From Cristatella mucedo (taxonomy: Eukaryota; Bryozoa; Phylactolaemata; Cristatellidae): DNA of 46,711 nt. Position 1 is the first letter of the stretch; each line of letters begins with the position of its first letter. The notes under the pieces were generated by a model that was not told the origin of the DNA, ran no database searches, and was given only the letters and a program-made list of their open reading frames with translations. Location: NCBI GenBank assembly GCA_009760855.2, contig WPIO01000437.1, forward strand, positions 1 through 46,711, given 5' to 3'. Shown here piece by piece: positions 11,061 to 24,419 of the stretch. Made by a program: the position numbers and the translations under genes.

Positions 11061-12789
11061 GTGATAACTTGCGGCAGAGTGCTGTGCTTTGCATTAAGCC
11101 ATTCACACTTGAATACCTTATTTTGCATGAGTTCACAGCAGATCGCACAATATCTAGATACTTCAAATCAACCCGTCAAGGCATGAAGTAGCTCGGAGCA
11201 GAGTGCAGGCCTTGCTTTAGGCAATCGCACTTGAATAATTCAATTCGCTTGAGTTTGCAGCAGATCGCTGAATATAAAGACACCTCGATACTGCTCGTTA
11301 TATCGTGTGATAACTTGCTGCAGATTGTGGAGCCTTGCATTAGGCCATTCACACTTGAATAGCTTATTTTGCATGACTTCACAGCAGATCGCACTATATC
11401 TAGATACTTTAAATCGACCCGTCAAGTCATGCAGTCGCCCGGAGATTAGTGCAGGCCTTGCTTTAGGCAATCGCACTTGAATAACTCATTTCGCTTGAGT
11501 TTGCAGCAGATCGCAGCATATTAGGACACCTCGATACTGCTCGTTATCGCGTGTGATAACTTGCTGCTGTGTGAGGCGCCTTGCATTAAGCCATTCACAC
11601 TTGAATAGCTTATCTTGCATGAGTTCACAGCAGATCACACAATATCTAGATACTTTAAATCAACCCACCAGAGCGTGCAGTAGCTTGCAGCATAATGCAG
11701 CTCCTTGCTTCAGGCAATCGCACTTGAATAACTCATTTCGGTTGAGTTTGCAGCTGATCGCGGAATATAAAGACATCTCGATACTGCTCGTTATAGCGTG
11801 CGATAGCTTGCTGCAGAGTGGGGCCCCTTCCATTAGGCCATTCACACTTGAATAACATACTTTGGATGAGATCGCAGCAGATCGCACAATATCTAGATAC
11901 TTTAAATCGACCCGTCTCAGCGTGTGGTAGCTTGCAGCAGAGTGCAGCTCCTTGGTTTAAGCAATCGCACATGAATAACTCATTTCGGTTAAGTTTGCAG
12001 CTGATCGGGGAACAGAAAGACACCTCGATACAGCTCGTTATATCGTGTAATAACTTGCTGCAGATTGCAGCGCCTTGCATTAGGCCATTCACACTTGAAT
12101 AGCTTATCTTGCATAAAATCCCAGCAGATCGCACCATATCTAGATACTTTAAACCAATCCGCCGGGGCATGCTGTTGTTTGCACCAAAATTCACCTCCTT
12201 GCTTTAGGCAATCGCAATTGAATAACTCATTTTGCTTGAGTTTGCAGCAAATCGGTAAATATAAAGACACCTCGATACTGCTCTTTATAGCCGTGATAGC
12301 TTGCTTCAGATTGCTGCGCCTTGCATAAGGCCATTCACACTTGATTAGCTTATTTTGCATGACTTCACAGCAGATCGCACAATATCTAGATACTTTTAAT
12401 CGACCCGTCAGAGAGTGCAGTAGCTTGCAGCAGAGTGCAGCTCCTTGCTTTAGGCAATCGCAATTTGATAACTCATTCCGCTTGCGTTTGCAGCAGATCT
12501 CTGAATATGAAGACACCTCAATAGAGCTCGTATTAGCCTGTAATAAGTTGCTGCAGAGTTCTGAGCTTTGCATTAAGCCATTCACACTTGAATAGCTTCT
12601 TTGCATGAGTTCACAGCAGATCGCACAATATCTAGCTACTTTAAATCCAACCGTCGAAGCATGCATGCAGGAGCTAGCAGCAGAGTGCTGCACCTTGGTT
12701 TAGGCAATCACACTTGAATAACGAACTTTGATTGATTTTGCAGCATATCGCAGAACATAAAGATACCTCGATACTGCACCTCATTCCGT

Positions 12790-14765
12790 GTGATAACTTG
12801 CTGCAGAGTGTGGTGCCTTGCATTAAGCCATTTACACTTGAATAACTTATTTTGCATGAGTTTACAGCAGATCGCACAATATCTAGAGACTTTAAATCCA
12901 CCCGTCGAAGCTTGCATGAGCTGGCAGCAGAGTGCTGCACGTTGCTTAGGGCAATCGTACTTAAAAAACACATTTCGAATGAGTTTGCAGAAGATCGCGG
13001 AATGTAAAGAAACCTCAATACTGCTCGATATGGCGTGTGATAACTTGTTGTGGAGTGTAGTGCCTTGCATTAAGCCATTCTCACTTGAATAACCTATTTT
13101 GCATGAGATAGCAGGAGATTGCCCAATATCTAGATACTTTAATTCAACCCGTCGAAGCGTGCAGGAGCTGGCAGCAGAGTGCTCATCTTTGCTTTAGGCA
13201 ATCGCACTTGAAAAAACGAGTTTTTGCTTGATTTTTACAGCAGATCGCGGAACATAAACACACCTCGATACTCATCCTTATAGCTTGTGAGAACTTGCGG
13301 CAGAGTGCTGTGCTTTGCATTAAGCCATTCACACTTGAATACCTTATTTTGCATGAGTTCACAGCAGATCGCACAATATCTAGATACTTCAAATCAACCC
13401 GTCAAGGCATGAAGTAGCTCGGAGCAGAGTGCAGGCCTTGCTTTAGGCAATCGCACTTGAATAATTCAATTCGCTTGAGTTTGCAGCTGATCGCTGAATA
13501 TAAAGACACCTCGATACTGCTCGTTATATCGTGTGATAACTTGCTGCAGATTGTGGAGCCTTGCATTAGGCCATTCACACTTGAATAGCTTATTTTGCAT
13601 GACTTCACAGCAGATCACACTATATCTAGATACTTTAAATCAACCCACCAGAGCGTGCAGTAGTTTGCAGCATAATGCAGCTCCTTGCTTCAGGCAATCG
13701 CACTTGAATAACTCATTTCGGTTGAGTTTGCAGCTGATCGCGGAATATAAAGACATCTCGATGCTGCTCGTTATAGCATGCGATAGCTTGCTGCAGAGTG
13801 GGGCGCCTACGATTAGGCCATTCTCACTTGAATAACATTCTTTGGATGAGATCGCAGCAGATCGCACAATATCTAGATACTTTAAATCGACCCGTCTCAG
13901 CGTGTGGTAGCTTGCAGCAGACTGCAGCTCCTTAGTTTAAGCAATCGCACATGAATATCTCATTTCGGTTAAGTTTGCAGCTGATCGGGGAACAGAAAGA
14001 CACCTCGATACAGCTCGTTATATCGTGTGATAAATTGCTGCAGATTGCGGCGCCTTGCATAAGGCCATTCACACTTGAATAGCTTACCTTGCATGAAAAC
14101 CCAGCAGATCGCACCATATCTAGATACTTTATACCAATCCGCCGAGGCATGATGTTGTTTGCACAAAAATGCACCGCCTTGCTTTAGGCAATCGCAATTG
14201 AATAACTCATTTAGCTTGAGTTTGCAGCAAATCGGTAAATATAAAGACACCTCGATACTGCTCTTTATTGCCGTGATGGCTTGCTTCAGATTGCTGCGTC
14301 TTGCATAAGGCCATTCACACTTAATCAGCTTATTTTGCATGACTTCACAGCAGATCGCACAATATCTAGATACTTTCAATCGACCCGTCAGAGCGTGCAG
14401 TAGCTTGCAGCAGAGTGCAGCTCCTTGCTTTAGGCAATCGCAATTTGATAACTCATTCCGCTTGAGTTTGCAGCAGATCGCTGCATATGAAGACACCTCA
14501 ATTAGCTCGTAATAGCCTAAAATAGGTTGCTGCAGAGTTCTCCGCTTTGTATTAAGCCATTCACACTTGAATAGCTTATTTTGCATGAGTTCACAGCAGA
14601 TCGCACAATATCTAGATACTTTAAATCCAACCGTCGAAGCGTGCAGGAGCTAGCAGCAGAGTGCTGCACCTTCGTTTAGGCAGTCTAACTTGAATAACGA
14701 ACTTTGCTTGATTTTGCAGCATATCGCGGAACATAAAGATACCTCGATACTGCACCTCATTCCGT
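12790..14765 (+). repeat. HOR block 7: 8-mer with d/e fusion
   Basis: Unit starts: a 12790, b 13037, c 13287, d/e 13533, f 13780, g 14027, h 14273, i 14519; total 1976 bp. The fused unit is d up to gcatgacttcacagcag and e from cagatcacac and cccaccagagcg, so the exchange is near 13603-13620 in half A. The h-to-i boundary is unusual: cgctgcatatgaag, caattagctcg, cctaaaataggttgc and gttctccgctttg form a cluster of changes at about 14478-14555. Confidence 0.9.
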
Positions 14766-16989
14766 GTGATAACTTGCTGCAGAGTGCGGTGCCTTGCATT
14801 AAGCCATTCACACTTGAATAACTTATTTTGCATGAGTTTACAGCAGATCGCACAATATCTAGAGACTTTAAATCCACCCGTCGAAGCTTGCATGAGCTGG
14901 CAGCAGAGTGCTGCGCCTTGCTTAGGGCGATCGTACTTAAAAAACACATTTCGAATAAGTTTGCAGAAGATCGCGGAATGTAAAGACACCTCAATACTGC
15001 TCGTTATGGCGTGTGATAACTTGTTGCGGACAGTAGTGCCTTGCATTAAGCCATTCTCACTTGAATAACCTATTTTGCATGAGATAGCAGGAGATTGCCC
15101 AATATCTAGATACTTTAATTCAACCCGTCGACGCGTGCAGGAGCTGGCAGCAGAGTGCTCATCTTTGCTTTAGGCAATCGCACTTGAAAAACGAATTTTG
15201 CTTGATTTTTCAGCAGATCGCGGAACATAAACACACCTCGATACTCATCCTTATAGCTTGTGATAACTTGCGGCAGAGTGCTGTGCTTTGCATTAAGCCA
15301 TTCACACTTGAATACCTTATTTTGCATGAGTTCACAGCAGATCGCACAATATCTAGATACTTCAAATCAACCCGTCAAGGCATGAAGTAGCTCGGAGCAG
15401 AGTGCAGGCCTTGCTTTAGGCAATCGCACTTTAATAATTCAATTCGCTTGAGTTTGCAGCAGATCGCTGAATATAAAGACACCTCAATACTGCTCCTTAT
15501 ATCGTGTGATAACTTGCTGCAGATTGTGGAGCCTTGCATTAGGCCATTCACACTTGAATAGCTTATTTTGCATGACTTCACAGCAGATCGCACTATATCT
15601 AGATAATTTAAATCAACCCGTCAAGTCATGCAGTCGCCCGGAGATTAGTGCAGGCCTTGCTTTAGGCAATCGCACTTGAATAACTCATTTCGCTTGAGTT
15701 TGCAGCAGATCGCAGCATATTAGGACACCTCGATACTGCTCGTTATAGCGTGTGATAACTTGCTGCTGTGTGAGGCGCCTTGCATTAAGCCATTCACACT
15801 TGAATAGCTTATCTTGCATGAGTTCACAGCAGATCACACAATATCTAGATACTTTAAATCAACCCACCAGAGCGTGCAGTAGCTTGCAGCATAATGCAGC
15901 TCCTTGCTTCAGGCAATCGCACTTGAATACCTCATTTCGGTTGAGTTTGCAGCTGATCGCGGAATATAAAGACATCTCGATACTGCTCGTTATAGCCTGC
16001 GATAGCTTGCTGCAGAGTGGGGCCCCTTCCATTAGGCCATTCACACTTGAATAACATACTTTGGATGAGATCGCAGCAGATCGCACAATATCTAGAGACT
16101 TTAAATCCACCCGTCTCAGCATGTGTGGTAGCTTGCAGCAGAGTGCAGCTCCTTGGTTTAAGCAATCGCACATGAATAACTCATTTCGGTTAAGTTTGCA
16201 GCTGATCGGGGAACAGAAAGACACCTCGATACAGCTCGTTATATCGTGTGATAACTTGCTGCAGATTGCAGGGCCTTGCATTAGGCCATTCACACTTGAA
16301 TAGCTTATCTTGCATAATATCCCAGCAGATCGCACCATATCTAGATACTTTAAACCAATCCGCCGGGGCATGCTGTTGTTTGCACCAAAATGCACCTCCT
16401 TGCTTTAGGCAATCGCAATTGAATATAACTCATTTTGCTTGAGTTTGCAGCAAATCGGTAAATATAAAGACACCTCGATACTGCTCTTTATAGCCGTGAT
16501 AGCTTGCTTCAGATTGCTGCGCCTTGCATAAGGCCATTCACACTTGATTAGCTTATTTTGCATGACTTCACAGCAGATCGCACAATATCTAGATACTTTA
16601 AATCGACCCGTCAGAGAGCGTGCAGTAGCTTGCAGCAGAGTGCAGCTCCTTGCTTTAGGCAATCGCAATTTGATAACTCATTCCGCTTGCGTTTGCAGCA
16701 GATCTCTGAATATGAAGACACCTCAATAGAGCTCGTATAGCCTGTAATAAGTTGCTGCAAAGTTCTGAGCTTTGCATTAAGCCATTCACACTTGAATAGC
16801 TTTTTTGCATGAGTTCACAGCAGATCGCACAATATCTAGATACTTTAAATCCAACCGTCGAAGCATGCAGGAGCTAGCAGCAGAGTGCTGCACCTTGGTT
16901 TAGGCAATCACACTTGAATAACGAACTTTGCTTGATTTTGCAGCATATCGCAGAACATAAAGATACCTCGATACTGCACCTCATTCCGT
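14766..16989 (+). repeat. HOR block 8: canonical 9-mer a-i
   Basis: Unit starts: a 14766, b 15013, c 15260, d 15506, e 15752, f 15999, g 16248, h 16496, i 16744; total 2224 bp. It shares with block 10 the variants cgaataagtttgc and ctcgttatggcg in type a and gttgcggacagtag in type b. The f unit reads tctagagactttaaatcc near 16091, a type-a variant, followed by cagcatgtgtgg, which suggests a short conversion from type a. Confidence 0.92.
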
Positions 16990-18962
16990 GTGATAACTTG
17001 CTGCAGAGTGCGGTGCCTTGCATTAAGCCATTTACACTTGAATAACTTATTTTGCATGAGTTTACAGCAGATCGCACAATATCTAGAGACTTTAAATCCA
17101 CCCGTCGAAGCTTGCATGAGCTGGCAGCATAGTGCTATGCCTTCCTTAGGGCATTCGTCCTTATAAAACACTTTTCGAATGAGTTTTGCAGAAGATCGCG
17201 GAATGTAAAGAACCTCAATACTGCTCGATATGGCGTGTGATAACTTGTTGCGGAGTGTAGTGCCTTGCATTAAGCCATTCTCACTTAAATAACCTATTTT
17301 GCATGAGATAGCAGGAGCTTGCCCAATATCTAGATACTTTAATTCAACCCGTCGAAGCCTGCAGGAGCTGGCAGCAGAGTGCTCATCTTTGCTTTAGGCA
17401 ATCGCACTTGAAAAACGAGTTTTGCTTGATTTTACAGCAGATCGCGGAACATAAACACACCTCGATACTCATCCTTATAGCTTGTGAGAACTTGCGGCAG
17501 AGTGCTGTGCTTTGCATTAAGCCATTCACACTTGAATACCTTATTTTGCATGAGTTCACAGCAGATCGCACAATATCTAGATACTTCAAATCAACCCGTC
17601 AAGGCATGAAGTAGCTCGGAGCAGAGTGCAGGCCTTGCTTTAGGCAATCGCACTTGAATAATTCAATTCGCTTGAGTTTGCAGCTGATCGCTGAATATAA
17701 AGACACCTCGATACTGCTCGTTATATCGTGTGATAACTTGCTGCAGATTGTGGAGCCTTGCATTAGGCCATTCACACTTGAATAGCTTATTTTGCATGAC
17801 TTCACAGCAGATCGCACTATATCTAGATACTTTAAATCAACCCGTCAAGTCATGCAGTCGCCCGGAGATTAGTGCAGGCCTTGCTTTAGGCAATCGCACT
17901 TGAATAACTCATTTCGCTTGAGTTTGCAGCTGATCGCGGAATATAAAGACATCTCGATGCTGCTCGTTATAGCGTGCGATAGCTTGCTGCAGAGTGGGGC
18001 GCCTACCATTAGGCCATTCACACTTGAATAACATTCTTTGGATGAGATCGCAGCAGATCGCACAATATCTAGATACTTTAAATCGACCCGTCTCAGCGTG
18101 TGGTAGCTTGCAGCAGACTGCAGCTCCTTAGTTTAAGCAATCGCACATGAATATCTCATTTCGGTTAAGTTTGCAGCTGATCGGGGAACAGAAAGACACC
18201 TCGATACAGCTCGTTATATCGTGTGAAAACTTGCTGCAGATTGCGGCGCCTTGCATAAGGCCATTCACACTTGAATAGCTTACCTTGCATGAAAACCCAG
18301 CAGATCGCACCATATCTAGATACTTTTAAACCAATCCGCCGGGGCATGCTGTTGTTTGCACAAAAATGCACCTCCTTGCTTTAGGCAATCGCAATTGAAT
18401 AACTCATTTTGCTTGAGTTTGCAGCAAATCGGTAAATATAAAGACACCTCGATACTGCTCTTTATAGCCGTGATGGCTTGCTTCAGATTGCTGCGTCTTG
18501 CATAAGGCCATTCACACTTAATTAGCTTATTTTGCATGACTTCACAGCAGATCGCACAATATCTAGATACTTTCAATCGACCCGTCAGAGCGTGCAGTAG
18601 CTTGCAGCAGAGTGCAGCTCCTTGCTTTAGGCAATCGCAATTTGATAACTCATTCCGCTTGCGTTTGCAGCAGATCTCTGAATATGAAGACACCTCAGTA
18701 GAGCTCGTAATAGCCTGTAATAAGTTGCTGCAAAGTTCTGAGCTTTGCATTAAGCCATTCACACTTGAATAGCTTTTTTGCATGAGTTCACAGCAGATCG
18801 CACAATATCTAGATACTTTAAATCCAACCGTCGAAGCATGCAGGAGCTAGCAGCAGAGTGCTGCACCTTGGTTTAGGCAATCACACTTGAATAACGAACT
18901 TTGCTTGATTTTGCAGCATATCGCAGAACATAAAGATACCTCGATACTGCACCTTATTCCGT
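16990..18962 (+). repeat. HOR block 9: 8-mer with a second, different d/e fusion
   Basis: Unit starts: a 16990, b 17237, c 17484, d/e 17730, f 17976, g 18223, h 18470, i 18717; total 1973 bp. The fused unit is d through its half A and into half B (catttcgcttgag) and then e (cagctgatcgcgg, agacatctcgat), so the exchange is near 17925. That is over 150 bp further along the unit than in block 7. The a unit has a dense cluster of changes at about 17128-17215 (agtgctatgccttcc, gcattcgtcc, gttttgcag, aaagaacctc). Confidence 0.9.
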
Positions 18963-21183
18963 GTGATAACTTGCTGCAGAGTGCGGTGCCTTGCATTAAG
19001 CCATTTACACTTGAATAACTTATTTTGCATGAGTTTACAGCAGATCGCACAATATCTAGAGACTTTAAATCCACCCGTCGAAGCTTGCATGAGCTGGCAG
19101 CAGAGTGCTGCACCTTGCTTAGGGCAATCGTACTTAAAAAACACATTTCGAATAAGTTTGCAGAAGATCGCGGAATGTAAAGACACCTCAATACTGCTCG
19201 TTATGGCGTGTGATAACTTGTTGCGGACAGTAGTGCCTTGCATTAAGCCATTCTCACTTGAATAACCTATTTTGCATGAGATAGCAGGAGATTGCCCAAT
19301 ATCTAGATACTTTAATTCAACCCGTCGACGCGTGCAGGAGCTGGCAGCAGAGTGCTCATCTTTGCTTTAGGCAATCGCACTTGAAAAACGAATTTTGCTT
19401 GATTTTTCAGCAGATCGCGGAACATAAACACACCTCGATACTCATCCTTATAGCTTGTGATAACTTGCGGCAGAGTGCTGTGCTTTGCATTAAGCCATTC
19501 ACACTTGAATACCTTATTTTGCATGAGTTCACAGCAGATCGCACAATATCTAGATACTTCAAATCAACCCGTCAAGGCATGAAGTAGCTCGGAGCAGAGT
19601 GCAGGCCTTGCTTTAGGCAATCGCACTTTAATAATTCAATTCGCTTGAGTTTGCAGCAGATCGCTGAATATAAAGACACCTCGATACTGCTCGTTATATC
19701 GTGTGATAACTTGCTGCAGATTGTGGAGCCTTGCATTAGGCCATTCACACTTGAATAGCTTATTTTGCATGACTTCACAGCAGATCGCACTATATCTAGA
19801 TACTTTAAATCGACCCGTCAAGTCATGCAGTCGCCCGGAGATTAGTGCAGGCCTTGCTTTAGGCAATCGCACTTGAATAACTCATTTCGCTTGAGTTTGC
19901 AGCAGATCGCAGCATATTAAGACACCTCGATACTGCTCGTTATAGCGTGTGATAACTTGCTGCTGTGTGAGGCGCCTTGCATTAAGCCATTCACACTTGA
20001 ATAGCTTATCTTGCATGAGTTCACAGCAGATCACACAATATCTAGATACTTTAAATCAACCCACCAGAGCGTGCAGTAGCTTGCAGCATAATGCAGCTCC
20101 TTGCTTCAGGCAATCGCACTTGAATAACTCATTTCGGTTGAGTTTGCAGCTGATCGCGGAATATAAAGACATCTCGATGCTGCTTCTTATAGCGTGCGAT
20201 AGCTTGCTGCAGAGTGGGGCGCCTACCATTAGGCCATTCACACTTGAATAACATTCTTTGGATGAGATCGCAGCAGATCGCACAATATCTAGATACTTTA
20301 AATCGACCCGTCTCAGCGTGTGGTAGCTTGCAGCAGACTGCAGCTCCTTGGTTTAAGCAATCGCACATGAATAACTCATTTCGGTTAAGTTTGCAGCTGA
20401 TCGGGGAACAGAAAGACACCTCGATACAGCTCGTTATATCGTGTAATAACTTGCTGCAGATTGCGGCGCCTTGCATAAGGCCATTCACACTTGAATAGCT
20501 TATCTTGCATAATATCCCAGCAGATCGCACCATATCTAGATACTTTAAAACAATCCGCCGGGGCATGCTGTTGTTTGCACCAAAATTCACCTCCTTGCTT
20601 TAGGCAATCGCAATTGAATAACTCATTTTGCTTGAGTTTGCAGCAAATCGGTAAATATAAAGACACCTCGATACTGCTCTTTATAGCCGTGATGGCTTGC
20701 TTCAGATTGCTGCGTCTTCACATAAGGCCATTCACACTTGATTAGCTTATTTTGCATGACTTCACAGCAGATCGCACAATATCTAGATACTTTCAATCGA
20801 CCCGTCAGAGCGTGCAGTAGCTTGCAGCAGAGTGCAGCTCCTTGCTTTAGGCAATCGCAATTTGATAACTCATTCCGCTTGCGTTTGCAGCAGATCTCTG
20901 AATATGAAGACACCTCAATAGAGCTCGTAATAGCCTGTAATAAGTTGCTGCAGAGTTCTGAGCTTTGAATTAAGCCATTCACACTTGAATAGCTTCTTTT
21001 GCATGAGTTCACAGCAGATCGCACAAAATCTAGCTACTTTAAATCCAACCGTCGAAGCATGCAGGAGCTAGCAGCAGAGTGCTGCACCTTGGTTTAGGCA
21101 ATCACACTTGAATAACGAACTTTGCTTGATTTTGCAGCATATCGCAGAACATAAAGATACCTCGATACTGCACCTCATTCCGT
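18963..21183 (+). repeat. HOR block 10: canonical 9-mer a-i
   Basis: Unit starts: a 18963, b 19210, c 19457, d 19703, e 19949, f 20196, g 20443, h 20689, i 20937; total 2221 bp. It shares lineage variants with block 8 in units a and b. The h unit has gctgcgtcttcacataagg where others have gctgcgtcttgcataagg, and the i unit has cacaaaatctagctac. Confidence 0.92.
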
Positions 21184-22974
21184 GTGATAACTTTGCTGCA
21201 GAGTGCGGTGCCTTGCATTAAGCCATTTACACTTGAATAACTTATTTTGCATGAGTTTACAGCAGATCGCACAATATCTAGAGACTTTAAATCCACCCGT
21301 CGAAGCTTGCATGAGCTGGCAGCAGAGTGCTGCACGTTGCTTAGGGCAATCGTACTTAAAAAACACATTTCGAATGAGTTTGCAGAAGATCGCGGAATGT
21401 AAAGACACCTCAATACTGCTCGATATGGCGTGTGATAACTTGTTGCGGAGTGTAGTGCCTTGCATTAAGCCATTCTCACTTGAATAACCTATTTTGCATG
21501 AGATAGCAGGAGATTGCCCAATATCTAGATACTTTAATTCAACCCGTCGAAGCGTGCAGGAGCTGGCAGCAGAGTGCTCATCTTTGCTTTAGGCAATCGC
21601 ACTTAAAAAACGAATTTTGCTTGATTTTTCAGCAGATCGCGGAACATAAACACACCTCGATACTCATCCTTATAGCTTGTGATAACTTGCGGCAGAGTGC
21701 TGTGCTTTGCATTAAGCCATTCACACTTGAATACCTTATTTTGCATGAGTTCACAGCAGATCGCACAATATCTAGATACTTCAAATCAACCCGTCAAGGC
21801 ATGAAGTAGCTCGGAGCAGAGTGCAGGCCTTGCTTTAGGCAATCGCACTTGAATAATTCAATTCGCTTGAGTTTGCAGCAGATCGCTGAATATAAAGACA
21901 CCTCGATACTGCTCGTTATATCGTGTGATAACTTGCTGCAGATTGTGGAGCCTTGCATTAGGCCATTCACACTTGAATAGCTTATTTTGCATGACTTCAC
22001 AGCAGATCGCACTATATCTAGATGCTTTAAATCAACCCGTCAAGTCATGCAGTCACCCGGAGATTAGTGCAGGCCTTGCTTTAGGCAATCGCACTTGAAT
22101 AACTCATTTCGCTTGAGTTTGCAGCAGATCGCAGCATATTAAGACACCTCGATACTGCTCGTTATAGCGTGTGATAACTTGCTGCTGTGTGAGGCGCCTT
22201 GCATTAAGCCATTCACACTTGAATAGCTTATCTTGCATGAGTTCACAGCAGATCACACAATATCTAGATACTTTAAATCAACCCACCAGAGCGTGCAGTA
22301 GCTTGCAGCATAATGCAGCTCCTTGCTTCAGGCAATCGCACTTGAANCCGCCGGGGCATGCTGTTGTTTGCACAAAAATGCACCTCCTTGCTTTAGGCAA
22401 TCGCAATTGAATAACTCATTTTGCTTGAGTTTGCAGCAAATCGGTAAATATAAAGACACCTCGATACTGCTCTTTATAGCCGTGATGGCTTGCTTCAGAT
22501 TGCTGCGTCTTGCATAAGGCCATTCACACTTAATTAGCTTATTTTGCATGACTTCACAGCAGATCGCACAATATCTAGATACTTTCAATCGACCCGTCAG
22601 AGCGTGCAGTAGCTTGCAGCAGAGTGCAGCTCCTTGCTTTAGGCAATCGCAATTTGATAACTCATTCCGCTTGCGTTTGCAGCAGATCTCTGAATATGAA
22701 GACACCTCAATAGAGCTCGTAATAGCCTGTAATAAGTTGCTGCAAAGTTCTGAGCTTTGCATTAAGCCATTCACACTTGAATAGCTTTTTTGCATGAGTT
22801 CACAGCAGATCGCACAATATCTAGCTACTTTAAATCCAACCGTCGAAGCATGCAGGAGCTAGCAGCAGAGTGCTGCACCTTGGTTTAGGCAATCACACTT
22901 GAATAACGAACTTTGATTGATTTTGCAGCATATCGCAGAACATAAAGATACCTCGATACTGCACCTCATTCCGT
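21184..22974 (+). repeat. HOR block 11: a b c d e, break at N, g h i
   Basis: Unit starts: a 21184, b 21432, c 21679, d 21925, e 22171, then after position 22347 the end of a g unit, h 22482, i 22729; total 1791 bp. Compared with block 10 about 430 bp (the rest of e, all of f, the start of g) are absent at the N. The a unit begins gtgataactttgctgc, with one extra t. Confidence 0.9.
22347..22347. other. Single ambiguous base (N) at an out-of-phase junction
   Basis: The only non-ACGT base in the window. Left of it is type e ending gcaatcgcacttgaa; right of it is type g beginning ccgccggggcatg. The missing stretch, about 430 bp by comparison with block 10, is 1.74 units, so the repeat phase is broken exactly at the N. 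This is most simply a sequence-assembly join or collapsed gap, not a biological exchange. Confidence 0.85.
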
Positions 22975-24207
22975 GTGATAACTTGCTGCAGAGTGCGGTG
23001 CCTTGCATTAAGCCATTTACACTTGAATAACTTATTTTGCATGAGTTTACAGCAGATCGCACAATATCTAGAGACTTTAAATCCACCCGTCGAAGCTTGC
23101 ATGAGCTGGCAGCAGAGTGCTGCACGTTGCTTAGGGCAATCGTACTTAAAAACACATTTCGAATGAGTTTGCAGAAGATCGCGGAATGTAAAGACACCTC
23201 AATACTGCTTGATATGGCGTGTGATAACTTTTTGCGGAGTGTAGTGCCTTGCATTAAGCCATTCTCACTTGAATAACCTATTTTGCATGAGATAGCAGGA
23301 GATTGCCCAATATCTAGATACTTTAATTCAACCCGTCGAAGCGTGCAGGAGCTGGCAGCAGAGTGCTCATCTTTGCTTTAGGCAATCGCACTTGAAAAAC
23401 GAATTTTGCTTGATTTTTCAGCAGATCGCGGAACATAAACACACCTCGATACTCATCCTTATAGCTTGTGATAACTTGCGGCAGAGTGCTGATGCTTTGC
23501 ATTAAGCCATTCACACTTGAATACCTTATTTTGCATGAGTTCACAGCAGATCGCACAATATCTAGATACTTCAAATCAACCCGTCAAGGCATGAAGTAGC
23601 TCGGAGCAGAGTGCAGGCCTTGCTTTAGGCAATCGCACTTGAATAATTCAATTCGCTTGAGTTTGCAGCAGATCGCTGAATATAAAGACACCTCAATACT
23701 GCTCGTTATAGCGTGTGATAACTTGCTGCAGAGTGAGGCGCCTTGCATTAAGCCATTCACACTTGAATAGCTTATTTTGCATGAGTTCACAGCAGATCGC
23801 ACAATATCTAGATACTTTAAATCCACCCGTCAAAGCATGCAGGAGCTGGCAGCAGAGTGCAGCTTCTTGCTTTAGGCAATCGCACTTGAATAACTCATTT
23901 TGCTTGATTTTGCAGCAGATCGCGGAATATAAACACACCTCGATACTGCTCCTTATAGCGTGTGATAACTTGCTGCAGAGTGCTGTGCTTTGCATTAAGC
24001 CATTCACACTTGAATACCTTATTTTGCATGAGTTCACAGCAGATCGCACAATATCTAGATACTTTAAATCAACCCGTCAAGGCATGAAGTAGCTCGGAGC
24101 AGAGTGCAGGCCTTGCTTTAGGCAATCGCACTTGAATAATTCAATTCGCTTGAGTTTGCAGCAGATCGCTGAATATAAAGACACCTCAATACTGCTCGTT
24201 ATATCGT

Positions 24208-24419
24208 GTGATAACTTGCTGCAGATTGTGGAGCCTTGCATTAGGCCATTCACACTTGAATAGCTTATTTTGCATGACTTCACAGCAGATCGCACTATAT
24301 CTAGATACTTTAAATCAACCCACCTTGCTTCAGGCAATCGCACTTGACTAACTCATTTCGCTTGTTTTTGCAGCTGATCGCTGAATATAAAGACACCTCG
24401 ATACTGCTCGTTATAGCGT
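24208..24419 (+). repeat. Shortened d-like unit (212 bp)
   Basis: The unit starts as d (cagattgtggagcc, gcatgacttcacagcag, cactatatctag) but reads atcaacccaccttgcttcag, so the segment from ccagagcg to agct of half A is missing and an e-like half B follows. About 35 bp are lost. The joined ends share cc only. Half B also has ttgactaac and cttgtttttgcag, changes not seen elsewhere. Confidence 0.75.

Larger units (their letters stand above)
10072..12789 (+). repeat. HOR block 6: complete 11-mer a b j b-prime c d e f g h i
   Basis: Unit starts: a 10072, b 10319, j 10566, b-prime 10812, c 11061, d 11307, e 11553, f 11800, g 12047, h 12293, i 12540; total 2718 bp, 11 units. The b unit has gtgctaatctttgc, a variant shared by the b units of the other 11-mers, instead of gtgctcatctttgc. 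The i unit ends with a catgcatgcagg 4-bp duplication near 12661. Confidence 0.92.

Noticed and set aside
11989-12693. Long open reading frames on both strands, up to 234 codons here on the minus strand, and many frames of about 100 codons on the plus strand
   Set aside because: They are by-products of the repeat. The unit is 247 bp, one more than a multiple of three, so a frame that stays open moves through all three frames of successive units. The same peptides recur all along the array on both strands, starts and stops fall at repeat landmarks, and small indels break the frames freely. No known domain or coding constraint is visible.
12790-21183. A 4.2-kb super-repeat formed by 8-mer plus 9-mer (12790-16989 and 16990-21183)
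   Set aside because: The block lengths alternate 8, 9, 8, 9 and the two 9-mers share variants, but the two 8-mers have different d/e fusion points. A simple tandem duplication of 4.2 kb would have copied one fusion point, so the pattern is at most partly due to duplication.
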